Assembly (NCBI GenBank): GCA_958295915.1
Contig: OY282381.1
Location: 2,998,722-3,062,721, forward strand
Length of the DNA stretch: 64,000 bases
Direction: 5' to 3'
DNA from: an uncultured Caldilineaceae bacterium
GTDB taxonomy: Bacteria > Chloroflexota > Anaerolineae > Caldilineales > Caldilineaceae
Under the pieces are notes generated by a model that saw nothing but the letters and a program-made list of their open reading frames with translations, was not told where the DNA came from and ran no database searches. Below are positions 21,671 to 30,460 of this stretch, piece by piece. The position numbers and the translations under genes were made by a program. Within the stretch, counting starts at the first letter, position 1. The number at the start of each line of letters is the position of its first letter.

Positions 21671-21697
21671 CCCGCCCCCCATGGCGCGCGCAATACA
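21671..21697 (+). repeat. Palindromic element B, intergenic copy 2 (degenerate)
   Basis: CGCCCCCCATGGCGCGCG then CAATACAAC. The loop is shortened and the tail conserved. It lies upstream of the sulfatase promoter region. Confidence 0.6.
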
Positions 21698-21847
21698 ACA
21701 AATCCTACCAGCAGAGTGACGCCATTGCAAGGTTGTATTCAAGAGTGTTTGCATGGTAATGGGTCTTCTGGTTGCGCAGATGGCGGCATGCGCTATACTT
21801 CATCTGCTGACTTGGCGTCGCCATGCCACCACAACGGAGAGCCCTTC

Positions 21848-23251
21848 ATGCCACCCAATATTCTTTTTCTGATGAGCGACGAGCACCGCGCCGACATCAC
21901 CGGCTACGAGGGCGACCCGACCGTGCGCACGCCCGTGCTGGACGAGCTAGCGCGCACGGGTGTCGTCTTTCGCAACGCCTATACGCCCTCGCCGGTCTGT
22001 ATTCCGGGCCGGCAGGCGCTGATGTCCGGCCAGCTTCCCCGCACCTGCGGCTGCGAACTTTTCGCCCAGGATCTGCCGCCCGGCCACATGACCTTCGCCC
22101 GCCGCTTCAGCCAATACGCCTATTACACCGTCGCCGCCGGCAAACTTCACCACACAGGGCTGGATCAGATGCAGGGCTGGAGCCAACGCGTCGGCTCGGC
22201 GATTCAGATGGCTCCCCACTTCATCGAAGAGCGGGACGATGCTTCCTTTGCCCGCTACACGAGAGAAAGGTCTGCTGGAAAGAGGCGCGAGTTGGCCAGC
22301 GTTAAGTGGAGCGATACAAAGGAAGTGCTGCGGGCGGGCGTCGGGCATTCGCCCCATATCATTCAGGACGAGTACGCGTGTACAGGCGCGCGTGACTTCA
22401 TCCAACAGTACTTCACCGACCCCTACTACGACCGCCAGCAGCCGGAACGTCCGCTGCTGCTGAAAGTGAGCCTGAACCAGCCCCACTATCCATACCTCAC
22501 GACAGAAGAAAAGTTCACCTACTATCTGAACCGGGTGGAACCGTTCCGCGACGAACCGGTTTTCGATCATCCCTTCCTGAGCCAGCGCCAGGTGCGGCCG
22601 GGGGTGGATGCCTCGGCCAGGGAACTGCGCCGGGCCGTCGCCGCCTACTACGGCATGATCGAGACGATCGACGAAATGTACGGCTCCCTGCTCGCCGCGC
22701 TGGAGCAGGTGAACCAGGATCTTGACGACTGGATCATCATCTACACCAGCGATCACGGGGAGATGCTGGGCGAGCACGGCATCTGGGAAAAACAGAAATT
22801 CTTCGAGGCCAGCGCGCGCGTGCCGCTGATCATCCGTTGGCCCAAATCATTCGACGGTGGTCGGATCGTTCAGGAAAACGTCAATCTGTGCGATCTGTTT
22901 GCCACCCTCTGCGAGTTATGTGAAATTCCGGCGCCGGCAGATCTGGACAGCCGCAGTCTTGCACCTCTGCTCCACGGCAATGGGGAAGGCTGGCGCAACG
23001 AAAGCGTCAGTCAGTTCGGCGCGCGCAATCTGATGATCAAATGGGATGGGTTGAAATACCAGTACTACGGCGAGGAGATGCCGGAGGCGCTGTTCGATCT
23101 GGAGAGAGATCCGTCCGAACGGATGAACTTTATCGATGATCCCCGCTATGCCGACATCCTGGCCAAGTTCCGCTGTCGGCGGTTCGAATTGGGTTTCGGT
23201 CCCGGCGCGCAGGATGGATATGTGAATGCAGGGTATCAGGGCAGGCGATGA
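21848..23251 (+). CDS. Sulfatase (Cys-type, arylsulfatase family)
   Basis: A 467-residue sulfatase without an export signal. N-terminal PNILFLMSDEHRADITGYEG gives the first metal-binding acid. C51-I-P-G-R is the motif whose cysteine is converted to formylglycine by an activating enzyme, and YTSDHGEMLGEHGIWEK gives the second metal/substrate site. The enzyme would remove sulfate esters from sugars or other organics in the cytoplasm. The ATG at 21848 has GGAGAG upstream; the open frame extends further 5' but through a B repeat. Codons near 22263-22291 (RERSAGKRREL) resemble a worn element A. It lies directly upstream of the first sugar ABC locus. Confidence 0.92.
   Translation: MPPNILFLMSDEHRADITGYEGDPTVRTPVLDELARTGVVFRNAYTPSPVCIPGRQALMSGQLPRTCGCELFAQDLPPGHMTFARRFSQYAYYTVAAGKLHHTGLDQMQGWSQRVGSAIQMAPHFIEERDDASFARYTRERSAGKRRELASVKWSDTKEVLRAGVGHSPHIIQDEYACTGARDFIQQYFTDPYYDRQQPERPLLLKVSLNQPHYPYLTTEEKFTYYLNRVEPFRDEPVFDHPFLSQRQVRPGVDASARELRRAVAAYYGMIETIDEMYGSLLAALEQVNQDLDDWIIIYTSDHGEMLGEHGIWEKQKFFEASARVPLIIRWPKSFDGGRIVQENVNLCDLFATLCELCEIPAPADLDSRSLAPLLHGNGEGWRNESVSQFGARNLMIKWDGLKYQYYGEEMPEALFDLERDPSERMNFIDDPRYADILAKFRCRRFELGFGPGAQDGYVNAGYQGRR
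22263..22291 (+). repeat. Possible degenerate element A in sulfatase gene (copy 6)
   Basis: TCTGCTGGAAAGAGGCGCGA keeps the loop and right arm of element A but has lost the left arm pairing. It is translated as RSAGKRRE, one change from the VECASARKRR frame. It may be an old copy or chance. Confidence 0.35.
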
Positions 23252-23282
23252 CCGCAGAAGAGATCGCGCAGAGCGGTGAGAT

Positions 23283-23312
23283 GTCGCGCCCCACAGTGGC
23301 GGGCGCCACAAC
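23283..23312 (+). repeat. Palindromic element B, intergenic copy 3
   Basis: GTCGCGCCCCACAGTGGCGG then GCGCCACAACA, 32 bp past the sulfatase stop. The 23252-23760 gap holds three B copies and no recognisable gene. Confidence 0.75.
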
Positions 23313-23576
23313 ACTCTGAAACAGCATCGGCAGACCAACCATATTTGACACTTCGTCTCTTCACATTTACAATTGCGGCCCGGCTGGACACTATTGACAG
23401 AACGTGGTGAAATACTGCAGGCTCGCAAGTTGCAGTCGCTCCCCGAATCTCCCATCGGCTATACTCTGGAGGTTCTCCACAGTTCTGGTCATAGCCAACT
23501 CTGGCTGTGTTTCAGGGACTGCCGGTTCTCCCGACGGGCCGCCGCTGGCATTGGGCGAAGCGCGCCTTTCTCCCCC

Positions 23577-23606
23577 CATCGCGCGTCACAGTGGCGCGCA
23601 ATACGA
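23577..23606 (+). repeat. Palindromic element B, intergenic copy 4
   Basis: CATCGCGCGTCACAGTGGCG then CGCAATACG. One arm carries a substitution and the tail is intact. Confidence 0.75.
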
Positions 23607-23703
23607 ATGCTTATAACCAGACTATGATCTCTTTCCGATCCATTCTGATGCCGTATCGACATTGCAAAAGTCAAGGTGGAGGTTAGGCGATCGTTTTTCC
23701 CGC

Positions 23704-23732
23704 GTCGCGCCCCACAATGGCGCGCAATACAA
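23704..23732 (+). repeat. Palindromic element B, intergenic copy 5
   Basis: GTCGCGCCCCACAATGGCGC then GCAATACAA, 28 bp before the start codon of the substrate-binding protein gene, so within its transcript leader. Confidence 0.85.
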
Positions 23733-23760
23733 TCCTTTCATTCAGCCCAAGGAGATAAGC

Positions 23761-25227
23761 ATGAAGAAGCTCAACAGACGCGCATTCCTTCAATCGATGG
23801 GATTGGCCAGTGCCGGTATAACGCTAGCGGCCTGCGCGTCCCCTGTCGCGCTCCAGGAAGCTGCCGGTGAGGAGATGGCCGGTGAACCCGGCATGACCGG
23901 CGCCCTGGAAATCTGGGTCCAGTTCTATACACCCACCGAAAGCATGGTGCAGGGCCCCAACAACCCCGTCCCCCACAACATGATCCAGATTCTGGCTGAC
24001 GAGTACATGGAGGCGCACCCTGGAGCCACGATCGAAATCATCAAGAAACCGTCCAATCTGGCGAGCCACGAGTGGATTGTCACCCAGCAGGTCGGTGGCA
24101 CGATCCCGCATATCGTCTGGACCCATTCCTTCTGGGTCCAGGATGAGATCGACAAGAACTGGTGGATACCTCTGGATCCCTTCTTCGAACAGCCCAACCC
24201 ATACGTGGCTGCCGGGGACCCAGGCAGCGAGCGTTGGTTGGATCAGTTCTATGAGATTCCCACCGAGGCCAAACGCGGCCCGGACGGCAAGCACTATGTC
24301 GTGCCCATCGACCTGGTGACGACGTTCTTCTTCTACAACAAGACCATCTTCGACGAAGCCGGCCTGCAGCCGCCGGCCACGTACGGGGAGTGGATCGAAA
24401 TTCAGGAAGCGCTGCAAGCTGCGGATGTGATACCCAATGCCAGACTTGCCTGGTATCAGAGTCAGATCGGCGCGATGGTCTATGCGGGCAAGGATGAAGC
24501 GATCAATGTCGATGGCGGCGTGGCCTCATTGGAGGAAGTCGCCTGTGCCATACAGAGCGGCCTGTACCGGGCTTCCAACCCTGAATATGGAGAATGGTTC
24601 CGGCTCGTCAAGCAGCTCATTCCCCACCTGGCTCCGGATTGGGCGGCCGAGGGCACCGACTTCAACCGCAAGTTCCTCAACAAAGAGGTGGCCGTGTATG
24701 AGGACGGCAGTTGGCGTTTCGGCAGACTCAAGGCCGATCCGCTGGTTGATTTTGAATGGGGCAGCTTCTACGCGCCCACAGTTACCGAGTCCGATTCGCC
24801 CTTTGCCACGGGGAGATCGGCGCCGCCGATCGGGGGCGCCACCGCGGCCCAATGGGCATTGGCAACCAAGGCGGAAGGGGATGGCGTGGTGCCGTTGGCC
24901 ATCGACTTCGTGCGGTACGTCACCGCGCCCCAAAACGCGGGGCGGATGATCGAAGAAGCGGGCCAGTTCCTGCCCAATATCAAAGGCGTGGACGTCAATC
25001 CCGACTTGGCTGAACCGCTGCGGGCCATCACCGAGGGGCTGGGTGAAGCCGGTATGGTCACCTATCCCGATAAGATCGGCACCGAGCAACGGGAGAAGAT
25101 CGACAACGCCTGGACCGACTTCAAACTGGATGTGATCAACCAGGAGGAAGCGGCGGCGCAGATCGACGAGCTGTTGCTTGAATACGCCGAGGATGCCATC
25201 GCCAAGAACGAATGGCAGTGCGGGTAA
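23761..25227 (+). CDS. ABC sugar-transport substrate-binding lipoprotein
   Basis: A 488-residue family 1 extracellular solute-binding protein. The N-terminus has a twin-arginine motif (RRAFLQS, 6-12) followed by a lipobox ending LAAC with C25, so it is probably Tat-exported and lipid-anchored outside the cell. FYNKTIFDEAGLQPPATYGEW is the hallmark of this fold, and EVAVYEDGSWRFG lies in the C-lobe. It would bind an oligosaccharide and deliver it to the two permeases encoded downstream. AAGGAGA precedes the ATG. A palindromic F repeat separates it from the permeases. No ATPase gene is present in the locus. Confidence 0.93.
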   Translation: MKKLNRRAFLQSMGLASAGITLAACASPVALQEAAGEEMAGEPGMTGALEIWVQFYTPTESMVQGPNNPVPHNMIQILADEYMEAHPGATIEIIKKPSNLASHEWIVTQQVGGTIPHIVWTHSFWVQDEIDKNWWIPLDPFFEQPNPYVAAGDPGSERWLDQFYEIPTEAKRGPDGKHYVVPIDLVTTFFFYNKTIFDEAGLQPPATYGEWIEIQEALQAADVIPNARLAWYQSQIGAMVYAGKDEAINVDGGVASLEEVACAIQSGLYRASNPEYGEWFRLVKQLIPHLAPDWAAEGTDFNRKFLNKEVAVYEDGSWRFGRLKADPLVDFEWGSFYAPTVTESDSPFATGRSAPPIGGATAAQWALATKAEGDGVVPLAIDFVRYVTAPQNAGRMIEEAGQFLPNIKGVDVNPDLAEPLRAITEGLGEAGMVTYPDKIGTEQREKIDNAWTDFKLDVINQEEAAAQIDELLLEYAEDAIAKNEWQCG

Positions 25228-25237
25228 CCGTCTGAAC

Positions 25238-25303
25238 TGCAGTGGCCAGTGGCTAGTAACTGTAATGTCTGGCGACTGACTACTGGCAACTGGCCACTGG
25301 TGT
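25238..25303. repeat. Intergenic repeat F, copy 5 (hairpin between binding protein and permease)
   Basis: CAGTGGCCAGTGG at the left pairs with CTGGCCACTG at the right, about 40 bases apart. This large hairpin sits between the highly expressed binding-protein gene and the permease genes, where processing or partial termination would lower permease expression. Confidence 0.65.
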
Positions 25304-25320
25304 TAACCGAGCGGGGCACT

Positions 25321-26286
25321 ATGACCACGGATGAGATGCGCGCAACCGCGCCAAACGCCACGCAAGTCAACCCAACGATTCCCGAGGAACGGGTGTCGGG
25401 CCTGTGGGAGCGCGTCTATCGCTATCGCTTCGTATACGTAATGCTTGTCCCCACCTTCGTGTTGCTGTTCACCTTTAACTACTATCCGGCCTTCATGGGA
25501 CTGTACCGCGCCTTCTTCAAATGGGACATCGGACTACAGCCAGAGTTTCTGGGACTGGGCAACTTCCAGAAGCTCTTTCTTGAGGATGATGTCTTCCTCA
25601 AGTCGCTGCGCCATGTGAGCATCCTGACTTCGTGGCGGGTGATCAGCGCTGTCACCTTTCCCTTTATCGTAGCCGAACTCATCTTCAACCTGCGCAACCA
25701 CATCCATAAGTACACCTACCGTGTCCTGATCATCTTGCCGGCTGTGGTGCCCGGCATTGTCAATCTGCTGCTCTGGCAGTTCATCTATGACGGCACACAT
25801 GGGTTGCTGAATGCCTTCCTGGAAGGAATTGGCCTGGAAAATCTGCAGCAGCCGTGGCTGGGAAGCCCCAAGACATCTCTCTACGCGGTCACGTTCATGG
25901 GGTTTCCCTGGGTGGGTGGCGTTACGGTTCTGATCTACCTCGCGGGTCTGCAGGGCATCTCTGATGAAATTATCGATAGCTCCCTGGTAGACGGGTGCTC
26001 CGGCCTGCGCCGCATCTTTGCCATCGACATTCCCCTGATCCTGGGCCAGTTCAAGCTCATCATTGTCCTGGCCGTCATTGGTGGCCTGCAGGGGTGGGTA
26101 GCCATTTTCGTCATGACGGCCGGTGGGCCGGGCACCGCGAGTATGGTGCCCGGGCTCTGGATGTACAACAACGCCTTTCTGTGGAATAAGATGGGATACG
26201 CTTCCGCCATCGGCATGTTCCTGTTCTTGCTGATCCTCAGCCTGACTATCTTGAACATCAAATTCATGAAGACAAGTGATGTGTAA
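25321..26286 (+). CDS. ABC sugar permease, MalF/UgpA type
   Basis: A 321-residue inner-membrane protein with six predicted helices from about residue 40. The cytoplasmic coupling loop reads IIDSSLVDGCSGLRRIFAIDIPLI in parts, an EAA-type motif (DG followed by IPL) that docks on the ATPase. It pairs with the permease encoded 55 bp downstream to form the import channel. The ATG at 25321 is the likely start, though only GAGCGGGG lies upstream; an upstream in-frame ATG runs through repeat F. The cognate ATPase is missing here and is probably a shared MsmK-like subunit encoded elsewhere. Confidence 0.92.
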   Translation: MTTDEMRATAPNATQVNPTIPEERVSGLWERVYRYRFVYVMLVPTFVLLFTFNYYPAFMGLYRAFFKWDIGLQPEFLGLGNFQKLFLEDDVFLKSLRHVSILTSWRVISAVTFPFIVAELIFNLRNHIHKYTYRVLIILPAVVPGIVNLLLWQFIYDGTHGLLNAFLEGIGLENLQQPWLGSPKTSLYAVTFMGFPWVGGVTVLIYLAGLQGISDEIIDSSLVDGCSGLRRIFAIDIPLILGQFKLIIVLAVIGGLQGWVAIFVMTAGGPGTASMVPGLWMYNNAFLWNKMGYASAIGMFLFLLILSLTILNIKFMKTSDV

Positions 26287-26304
26287 GCGCGCGCGAATCG
26301 TAGA

Positions 26305-26323
26305 GGCAACCTTGTGGTTGCCC
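26305..26323. repeat. Family C palindrome, intact copy
   Basis: GGCAACC, loop TTGT, GGTTGCC: a perfect 7-bp stem with a 4-nt loop, between the two permease genes. Other copies are at 2221 and 38372. Confidence 0.6.
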
Positions 26324-26341
26324 AGACAGGAGAGCTGAGCG

Positions 26342-27223
26342 ATGGCAGTGATCGAGGGACAATCGCGACCAATCCAACGTCTGCAGTTGGCCGATAGTTG
26401 GCGCCGCGCCTGGCGCTCAGGAGATTGGTGGCGCCAGCTCGTTCTACTTGCCTTTCTGTTCTTCATGTTCTTGCCCTTCATCATCACCTTCATCATCTCG
26501 TTCAAGGATATTCCCCAGTTCGACCATGCCCCTTTCCGTGTCACGTTCCCGCTGCACCCCGTAAACTACGTGGATGCCTGGCGTATCGTCTCACGCTACA
26601 TTTATAACAGCCTTATCGCCAGCAGCGCGTCGGTGATCGGCATGGTGATTCTGGCGGCGATTGCGGCGTGGGCGTTTGCCCGTTACCCGTTTCCGGGCCG
26701 GGAGATCTTCTTCTTCGGGGTTCTGGCTTTGTTGATGGTTCCAGGTGAGCTTACGCTGATTCCGGCGTTCCTTCTGGTTAAGACTCTGGGCTTGCTCAAT
26801 ACCCGTTGGGTTCTCATCGCTCCCTATATCGCGGGTGGCCAGGTTTTCGCTATCTTTATCCTGCGTCAGTTCTTCGAAGCTTTGCCAGGTGAGATGTTCG
26901 AAGCGGCGCGCATCGACGGCGCCAACGAATGGCAGGTGTTTCGGCACATCGGCATACCTCTATCCCAATCCATTCTGGGTGTGGTCGCCATCATGCACGT
27001 CCTCAGCACCTGGAATGACATTATCTGGCCTTTGGTGACCCTCTCCAGTGACAAGCTCATGACCCTGACCATTGGGCTTTACGCCTTTCGCACCGCCTAT
27101 TACACGATCTGGGGGCCGCTGATGGCGGGCTATGTGATTGCTTCCATTCCTCTTATCATCCTGTTCGCCTTCACCAGCCGCCTCTTTGTCGAAGGGCTCA
27201 GCTCCGGCGCCATCAAGATGTAG
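26342..27223 (+). CDS. ABC sugar permease, MalG/UgpE type
   Basis: A 293-residue permease with six predicted helices. The EAA loop is clear: EMFEAARIDGANEWQVF, then IGIPLS. It ends with LFVEGLSSGAIKM, the typical C-terminus of MalG-like subunits (VEGLTxGAVK). CAGGAGAG precedes the ATG. It works as the second half of the import channel with the gene before it. The following gene is a large FtsX-type permease that is not part of the sugar importer. Confidence 0.94.
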   Translation: MAVIEGQSRPIQRLQLADSWRRAWRSGDWWRQLVLLAFLFFMFLPFIITFIISFKDIPQFDHAPFRVTFPLHPVNYVDAWRIVSRYIYNSLIASSASVIGMVILAAIAAWAFARYPFPGREIFFFGVLALLMVPGELTLIPAFLLVKTLGLLNTRWVLIAPYIAGGQVFAIFILRQFFEALPGEMFEAARIDGANEWQVFRHIGIPLSQSILGVVAIMHVLSTWNDIIWPLVTLSSDKLMTLTIGLYAFRTAYYTIWGPLMAGYVIASIPLIILFAFTSRLFVEGLSSGAIKM

Positions 27224-27226
27224 GTG

Positions 27227-27310
27227 GCAACTGCAGTGGCCAGTCACCAGTGGCCAGGAACGGCACGGGCCGCTGGAAACTGCAGTGACTCGAAACGAAA
27301 AACCAGAAAC
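27227..27310. repeat. Intergenic repeat F, copy 6
   Basis: GCAACTGCAGTGGCCAGTC, CCAGTGGCCAGGAACGGC, GGAAACTGCAGTGACTCG, AAACGAAAAACCAGAAAC. It fills the gap between the sugar permease and the FtsX-type gene. Confidence 0.6.
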
Positions 27311-27315
27311 TTCCC

Positions 27316-30300
27316 TTGCGTCCTATCCACAGCTATCTTGGTTTATGGCGGATCGCGCTGCGGCGTTTCAGCTCTGAGCCGATTCTGACATTGTGTCTGC
27401 TGTTCGGCTGGATCGTTGTGGTCGCTCTGGCTGCCGCGCCGTCCATGTATACCGACGCCGCCAACCGGTCTCTGCTTCAGCACGAATTGCAGACCATGCG
27501 GAATCGTTCTGCCTTCGCCGTCGCGCCCCACAGTGGCGCGCAATACAAATTTTTCTATCACTATGTGCGCGGCTCCAGCGGCGGCGCGCAGTGGCAGGAC
27601 TATCTGGCGCTGGATCAGTATATGCAGAGCGAGTATGCCCAAGACCTGGGGCTTCCCTACCGATCGGGCATGCACTATGTCAAGAGCGATCTTTTCCAGG
27701 TTTTTCCTCTGCGCGGCGGCAGATACGCAGTGCGCGATAAGCCCCTGCTACGGGGATACCTGGGCTTTATCGACAGACTGGATGAGTACGTTTCTGTCGT
27801 CGAGGGCAGCGCGCCCCTTGCGAGCAGAAGCGCATCGCAACGTCGCGCCCCACAACAATCTCCTGGGCCGGACAGCGAGAATGCGGATCGCGACGGCGTG
27901 GTCGATGTCCTGGTCAGCCAGGAGCTTGCTGTCGAGTCAGGGCTGCAAGTGGGAGAGCAGTATATCCTCTTCGATCCAAGCGCCCGCTCGCCGAGCGGGC
28001 TTCGCCAAAGGTTGGAGGTGCCGGTGCGCGTGGCTGGCATCTGGCAGGCATCCCATGCTGAGCTCTGGCATATCCCCCCCTCCTCGTTCGCCAATGTATT
28101 CCTCGTATCCGCAGAGACCTATATCAGCGATATCGGCAGTAGGGCGCCCCACGCTCTTTCCGACGCAGGTTGGTATACGGTGGTCGACGGCGACGGCGTA
28201 CGCGCGGAAGATGTAGACGCGTTCCTGCGCAGGGTGACCTATGCCGACAGACGAATCAAGACCATGATTCCGACTTCCTATCTCGAGCTCTCACCCGTCT
28301 CGGCGCTGAAGCGATACCAGCTCGTGGCCTCGGCCCAGGCTGTCCTGCTACTTCTCTTCAGCATCCCCATCCTGGGGCTTGTGCTCTACTTTATCGTTCT
28401 TGTGGCTGACAGCGCGGTGAAGCGCCAACAGATTGAGATATCCATCTTGAAGAGCCGGGGGGCAACCACTGGTCAGGTGTTCTCGATCTATCTGCTACAG
28501 GGCGCTACCCTTGGGGTCGTTGCCCTGGCAATCGGTCCTCTGGTGGGGCGGATGGTGGCGCAGATCATCGGGGGGACGCACTACGCGTCTCTTGCGAGCA
28601 GAGGCCCATTCAACGTCGCGCCCCACAGTGGCGCGCAACACAACACTTTCCTGACGTTTGGCGCGCAGATGCCCCTGCAGATAGAGACCACGACAACCAG
28701 CCTGACGTATACATTCGTCGCGCTCGGTTTTGCCCTACTCGCTACGGTACTGCCTGCCATGGGGGCCGCGCGTCTGGCCATTGTCGAAGCCAAGCAGGAA
28801 ATAAGCCGCAGGCGGCATCGCTCTTTCTGGGAACGCGCCCACCTCGATTTCCTGCTGTTGGGCATAGCGAGCTATGGCTATTATCTGCTCAAGACCCAGG
28901 GCCGTATTGCCTTTTTGCAGGCCAATGTCCCCACTGATCCGCTCGACAATCCTCTCCTGTTTCTCGCGCCGGCCCTCTTTATTCTGGCGCTTGCGCTCGT
29001 TTCTGTCCGTCTTTTCCCCCTGATCGCGGCCGGCTTGAGCCTGCTATGGGCGCGTCTGGGGGGCATTTCAATGCTCTTGGCGTTCTACAATCTCGCGCGC
29101 ACGGGCAGGATATACACCAGCTTGCTTCTCCTGCTGATACTGACCACAAGCTTGGGTACGTTTACCGCATCTATGGCGCGCACTCTGGATGCCAATCTGG
29201 TGGCCCGCGTCTTCTACCAGATCGGGGCCGATGTTGCCCTGACCGAAGGGGCGGCTTTGCGTACGATATCCTCCAACGCCGACGGGCCTGGCGCTGCCGA
29301 AGAGAACTTCGTCTGGATAACTTTGCCGGTGGATGAACATCGGCGCGCCCCTGGCGTACGGGCCGCGACCCGCATCGGAGAGTACCCTGTTTCCACGCGG
29401 GTCGGCGACAGGCTGGTCAGCGGGGTTCTCTTCGGTATTGATCGCAGCCACTTCCCTGAGGTCGCTTACTTTCGGCCGGACTTCGCTGACGATTCCTTGG
29501 GCGCGCTGATGAACGCCTTGGCGCTCGAGTATGGGGGCGTCCTTGTCAGCAGTTCAATGCTGCAGGCGCTGGGCTTGCAGGTGGGCGACTCGATTGCCCT
29601 GCGCGGCCTTATACCCACCAGCAATGCAGCGTTCACGTTTCGGATTGTGGGCGCAATGGAGCTCTTTCCCACTGCCTACCCGCAAGACGGCGCCTTTTTT
29701 GTGGCCAACCTGAACTACATCTTTTCGCTGTTGGGGCACGAGGTACCCTACAGGGTATGGCTGGCCACGGATGAAGCGGTCGATCCGGATCTGTTGACCA
29801 GTTCATTAGACGATATCGGCTACAAGGTGCTGGCCATCAAAGACGCATACGCGGAGCTGGCGGAAGCGCAGGCGCGACCTCAACGCGTCGGGCTGTTCGG
29901 TTTCCTTTCTGTGGGCTTCATTGCCGTCGCCATGCTCAGTATGCTGGCGCTCATGATCTATTCGGCCCTGTCGTTCCGTCAACGATTCATTCAGCTCGGC
30001 ATTCTGCGCGCGCTGGGCTTGTCGACAAGGCAACTCATCGTCTCTCTCGGCAGTGAACAGGTGACGGTAACGATCGCAGGCATCGCTCTGGGCAGCTACC
30101 TGGGGCTGCTGAGCAGCCATCTATTCATCCCATTCTTGCAGATAGGATACGAACAGACCGATCTGATCCCGCCCTTCATTGTGCATATCGCTTGGGATGA
30201 TGTGATCGTACTGACGCTGGCCATGCTCATCATGGCGCTGGCGGCCGCGTGTGGCACGATCGGGTTGCTTGTTCGGATGAAGACTTTCCAGGCCGTGAAA

Positions 30301-30321
30301 CTGGGCGAAGCGCTTGCCTGA
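27316..30321 (+). CDS. Large FtsX-type ABC permease with palindromic-element insertions
   Basis: A 1001-residue paralogue of the gene at 9635-12481. It has an N-terminal helix, long extracytoplasmic region, helices around 340-480, the shared phrase HLDFLLLG, further helices near 535-620, PDFADDSLGALMNALA, and a C-terminal FtsX domain (about 860-990). It is longer than its paralogue mainly because of translated elements: B at residues 69-78 (VAPHSGAQYK), A plus a short B at 166-181, and A plus B at 423-443 (SLASRGPFN then VAPHSGAQ). The start is a TTG with no strong ribosome-binding site, so it is uncertain. No ATPase is nearby; the export substrate is unknown. Confidence 0.85.
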   Translation: MRPIHSYLGLWRIALRRFSSEPILTLCLLFGWIVVVALAAAPSMYTDAANRSLLQHELQTMRNRSAFAVAPHSGAQYKFFYHYVRGSSGGAQWQDYLALDQYMQSEYAQDLGLPYRSGMHYVKSDLFQVFPLRGGRYAVRDKPLLRGYLGFIDRLDEYVSVVEGSAPLASRSASQRRAPQQSPGPDSENADRDGVVDVLVSQELAVESGLQVGEQYILFDPSARSPSGLRQRLEVPVRVAGIWQASHAELWHIPPSSFANVFLVSAETYISDIGSRAPHALSDAGWYTVVDGDGVRAEDVDAFLRRVTYADRRIKTMIPTSYLELSPVSALKRYQLVASAQAVLLLLFSIPILGLVLYFIVLVADSAVKRQQIEISILKSRGATTGQVFSIYLLQGATLGVVALAIGPLVGRMVAQIIGGTHYASLASRGPFNVAPHSGAQHNTFLTFGAQMPLQIETTTTSLTYTFVALGFALLATVLPAMGAARLAIVEAKQEISRRRHRSFWERAHLDFLLLGIASYGYYLLKTQGRIAFLQANVPTDPLDNPLLFLAPALFILALALVSVRLFPLIAAGLSLLWARLGGISMLLAFYNLARTGRIYTSLLLLLILTTSLGTFTASMARTLDANLVARVFYQIGADVALTEGAALRTISSNADGPGAAEENFVWITLPVDEHRRAPGVRAATRIGEYPVSTRVGDRLVSGVLFGIDRSHFPEVAYFRPDFADDSLGALMNALALEYGGVLVSSSMLQALGLQVGDSIALRGLIPTSNAAFTFRIVGAMELFPTAYPQDGAFFVANLNYIFSLLGHEVPYRVWLATDEAVDPDLLTSSLDDIGYKVLAIKDAYAELAEAQARPQRVGLFGFLSVGFIAVAMLSMLALMIYSALSFRQRFIQLGILRALGLSTRQLIVSLGSEQVTVTIAGIALGSYLGLLSSHLFIPFLQIGYEQTDLIPPFIVHIAWDDVIVLTLAMLIMALAAACGTIGLLVRMKTFQAVKLGEALA
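27519..27547 (+). repeat. Palindromic element B inside FtsX-type gene (copy 6)
   Basis: GTCGCGCCCCACAGTGGCGC then GCAATACAA, a consensus copy read in the frame VAPHSGAQY. The paralogue lacks these residues. Confidence 0.9.
27811..27859 (+). repeat. Compound A plus truncated B in FtsX-type gene (A copy 7, B copy 7)
   Basis: GCGCCCCTTGCGAGCA then GAAGCGCATCGCAAC (A, worn), followed directly by GTCGCGCCCCACAA (B left half). It is read as APLASRSASQRRAPQQ. It occupies the same extracytoplasmic loop as the A copy in the paralogue at 11951. Confidence 0.8.
28584..28643 (+). repeat. Compound A plus B in FtsX-type gene (A copy 8, B copy 8)
   Basis: CGCGTCTCTTGCGAGCAG then AGGCCCATTCAAC (A), immediately followed by GTCGCGCCCCACAGTGGCGC then GCAACACAA (B). 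The 60 bp add 20 codons with no stop. The paralogue has no residues here. Confidence 0.88.
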
Positions 30322-30340
30322 CCACCGTCTTGAACTGTGC

Positions 30341-30440
30341 TGTATATGATTAAATGATCACCATAATTCATACCTGAAATCTTACTGCACAGGGTGGTAA
30401 TCACAGTAATTATAAGAATCATCTGAATCAGTGGTCAGAC
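30341..30440. other. Intergenic A+T-rich segment, H-like
   Basis: Unlike its surroundings, this stretch is A+T-rich (TGATTAAATGATCACC, AATTATAAGAATCATCTG, AATCAGTGGTCAG). The last words resemble the edge of element H (CATCTG, GTGGTCAG). It may be an old H-type repeat and probably holds the promoter of the dehydrogenase gene that follows. Confidence 0.35.
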
Positions 30441-30460
30441 ATTTACCAGGAGACCATCTA

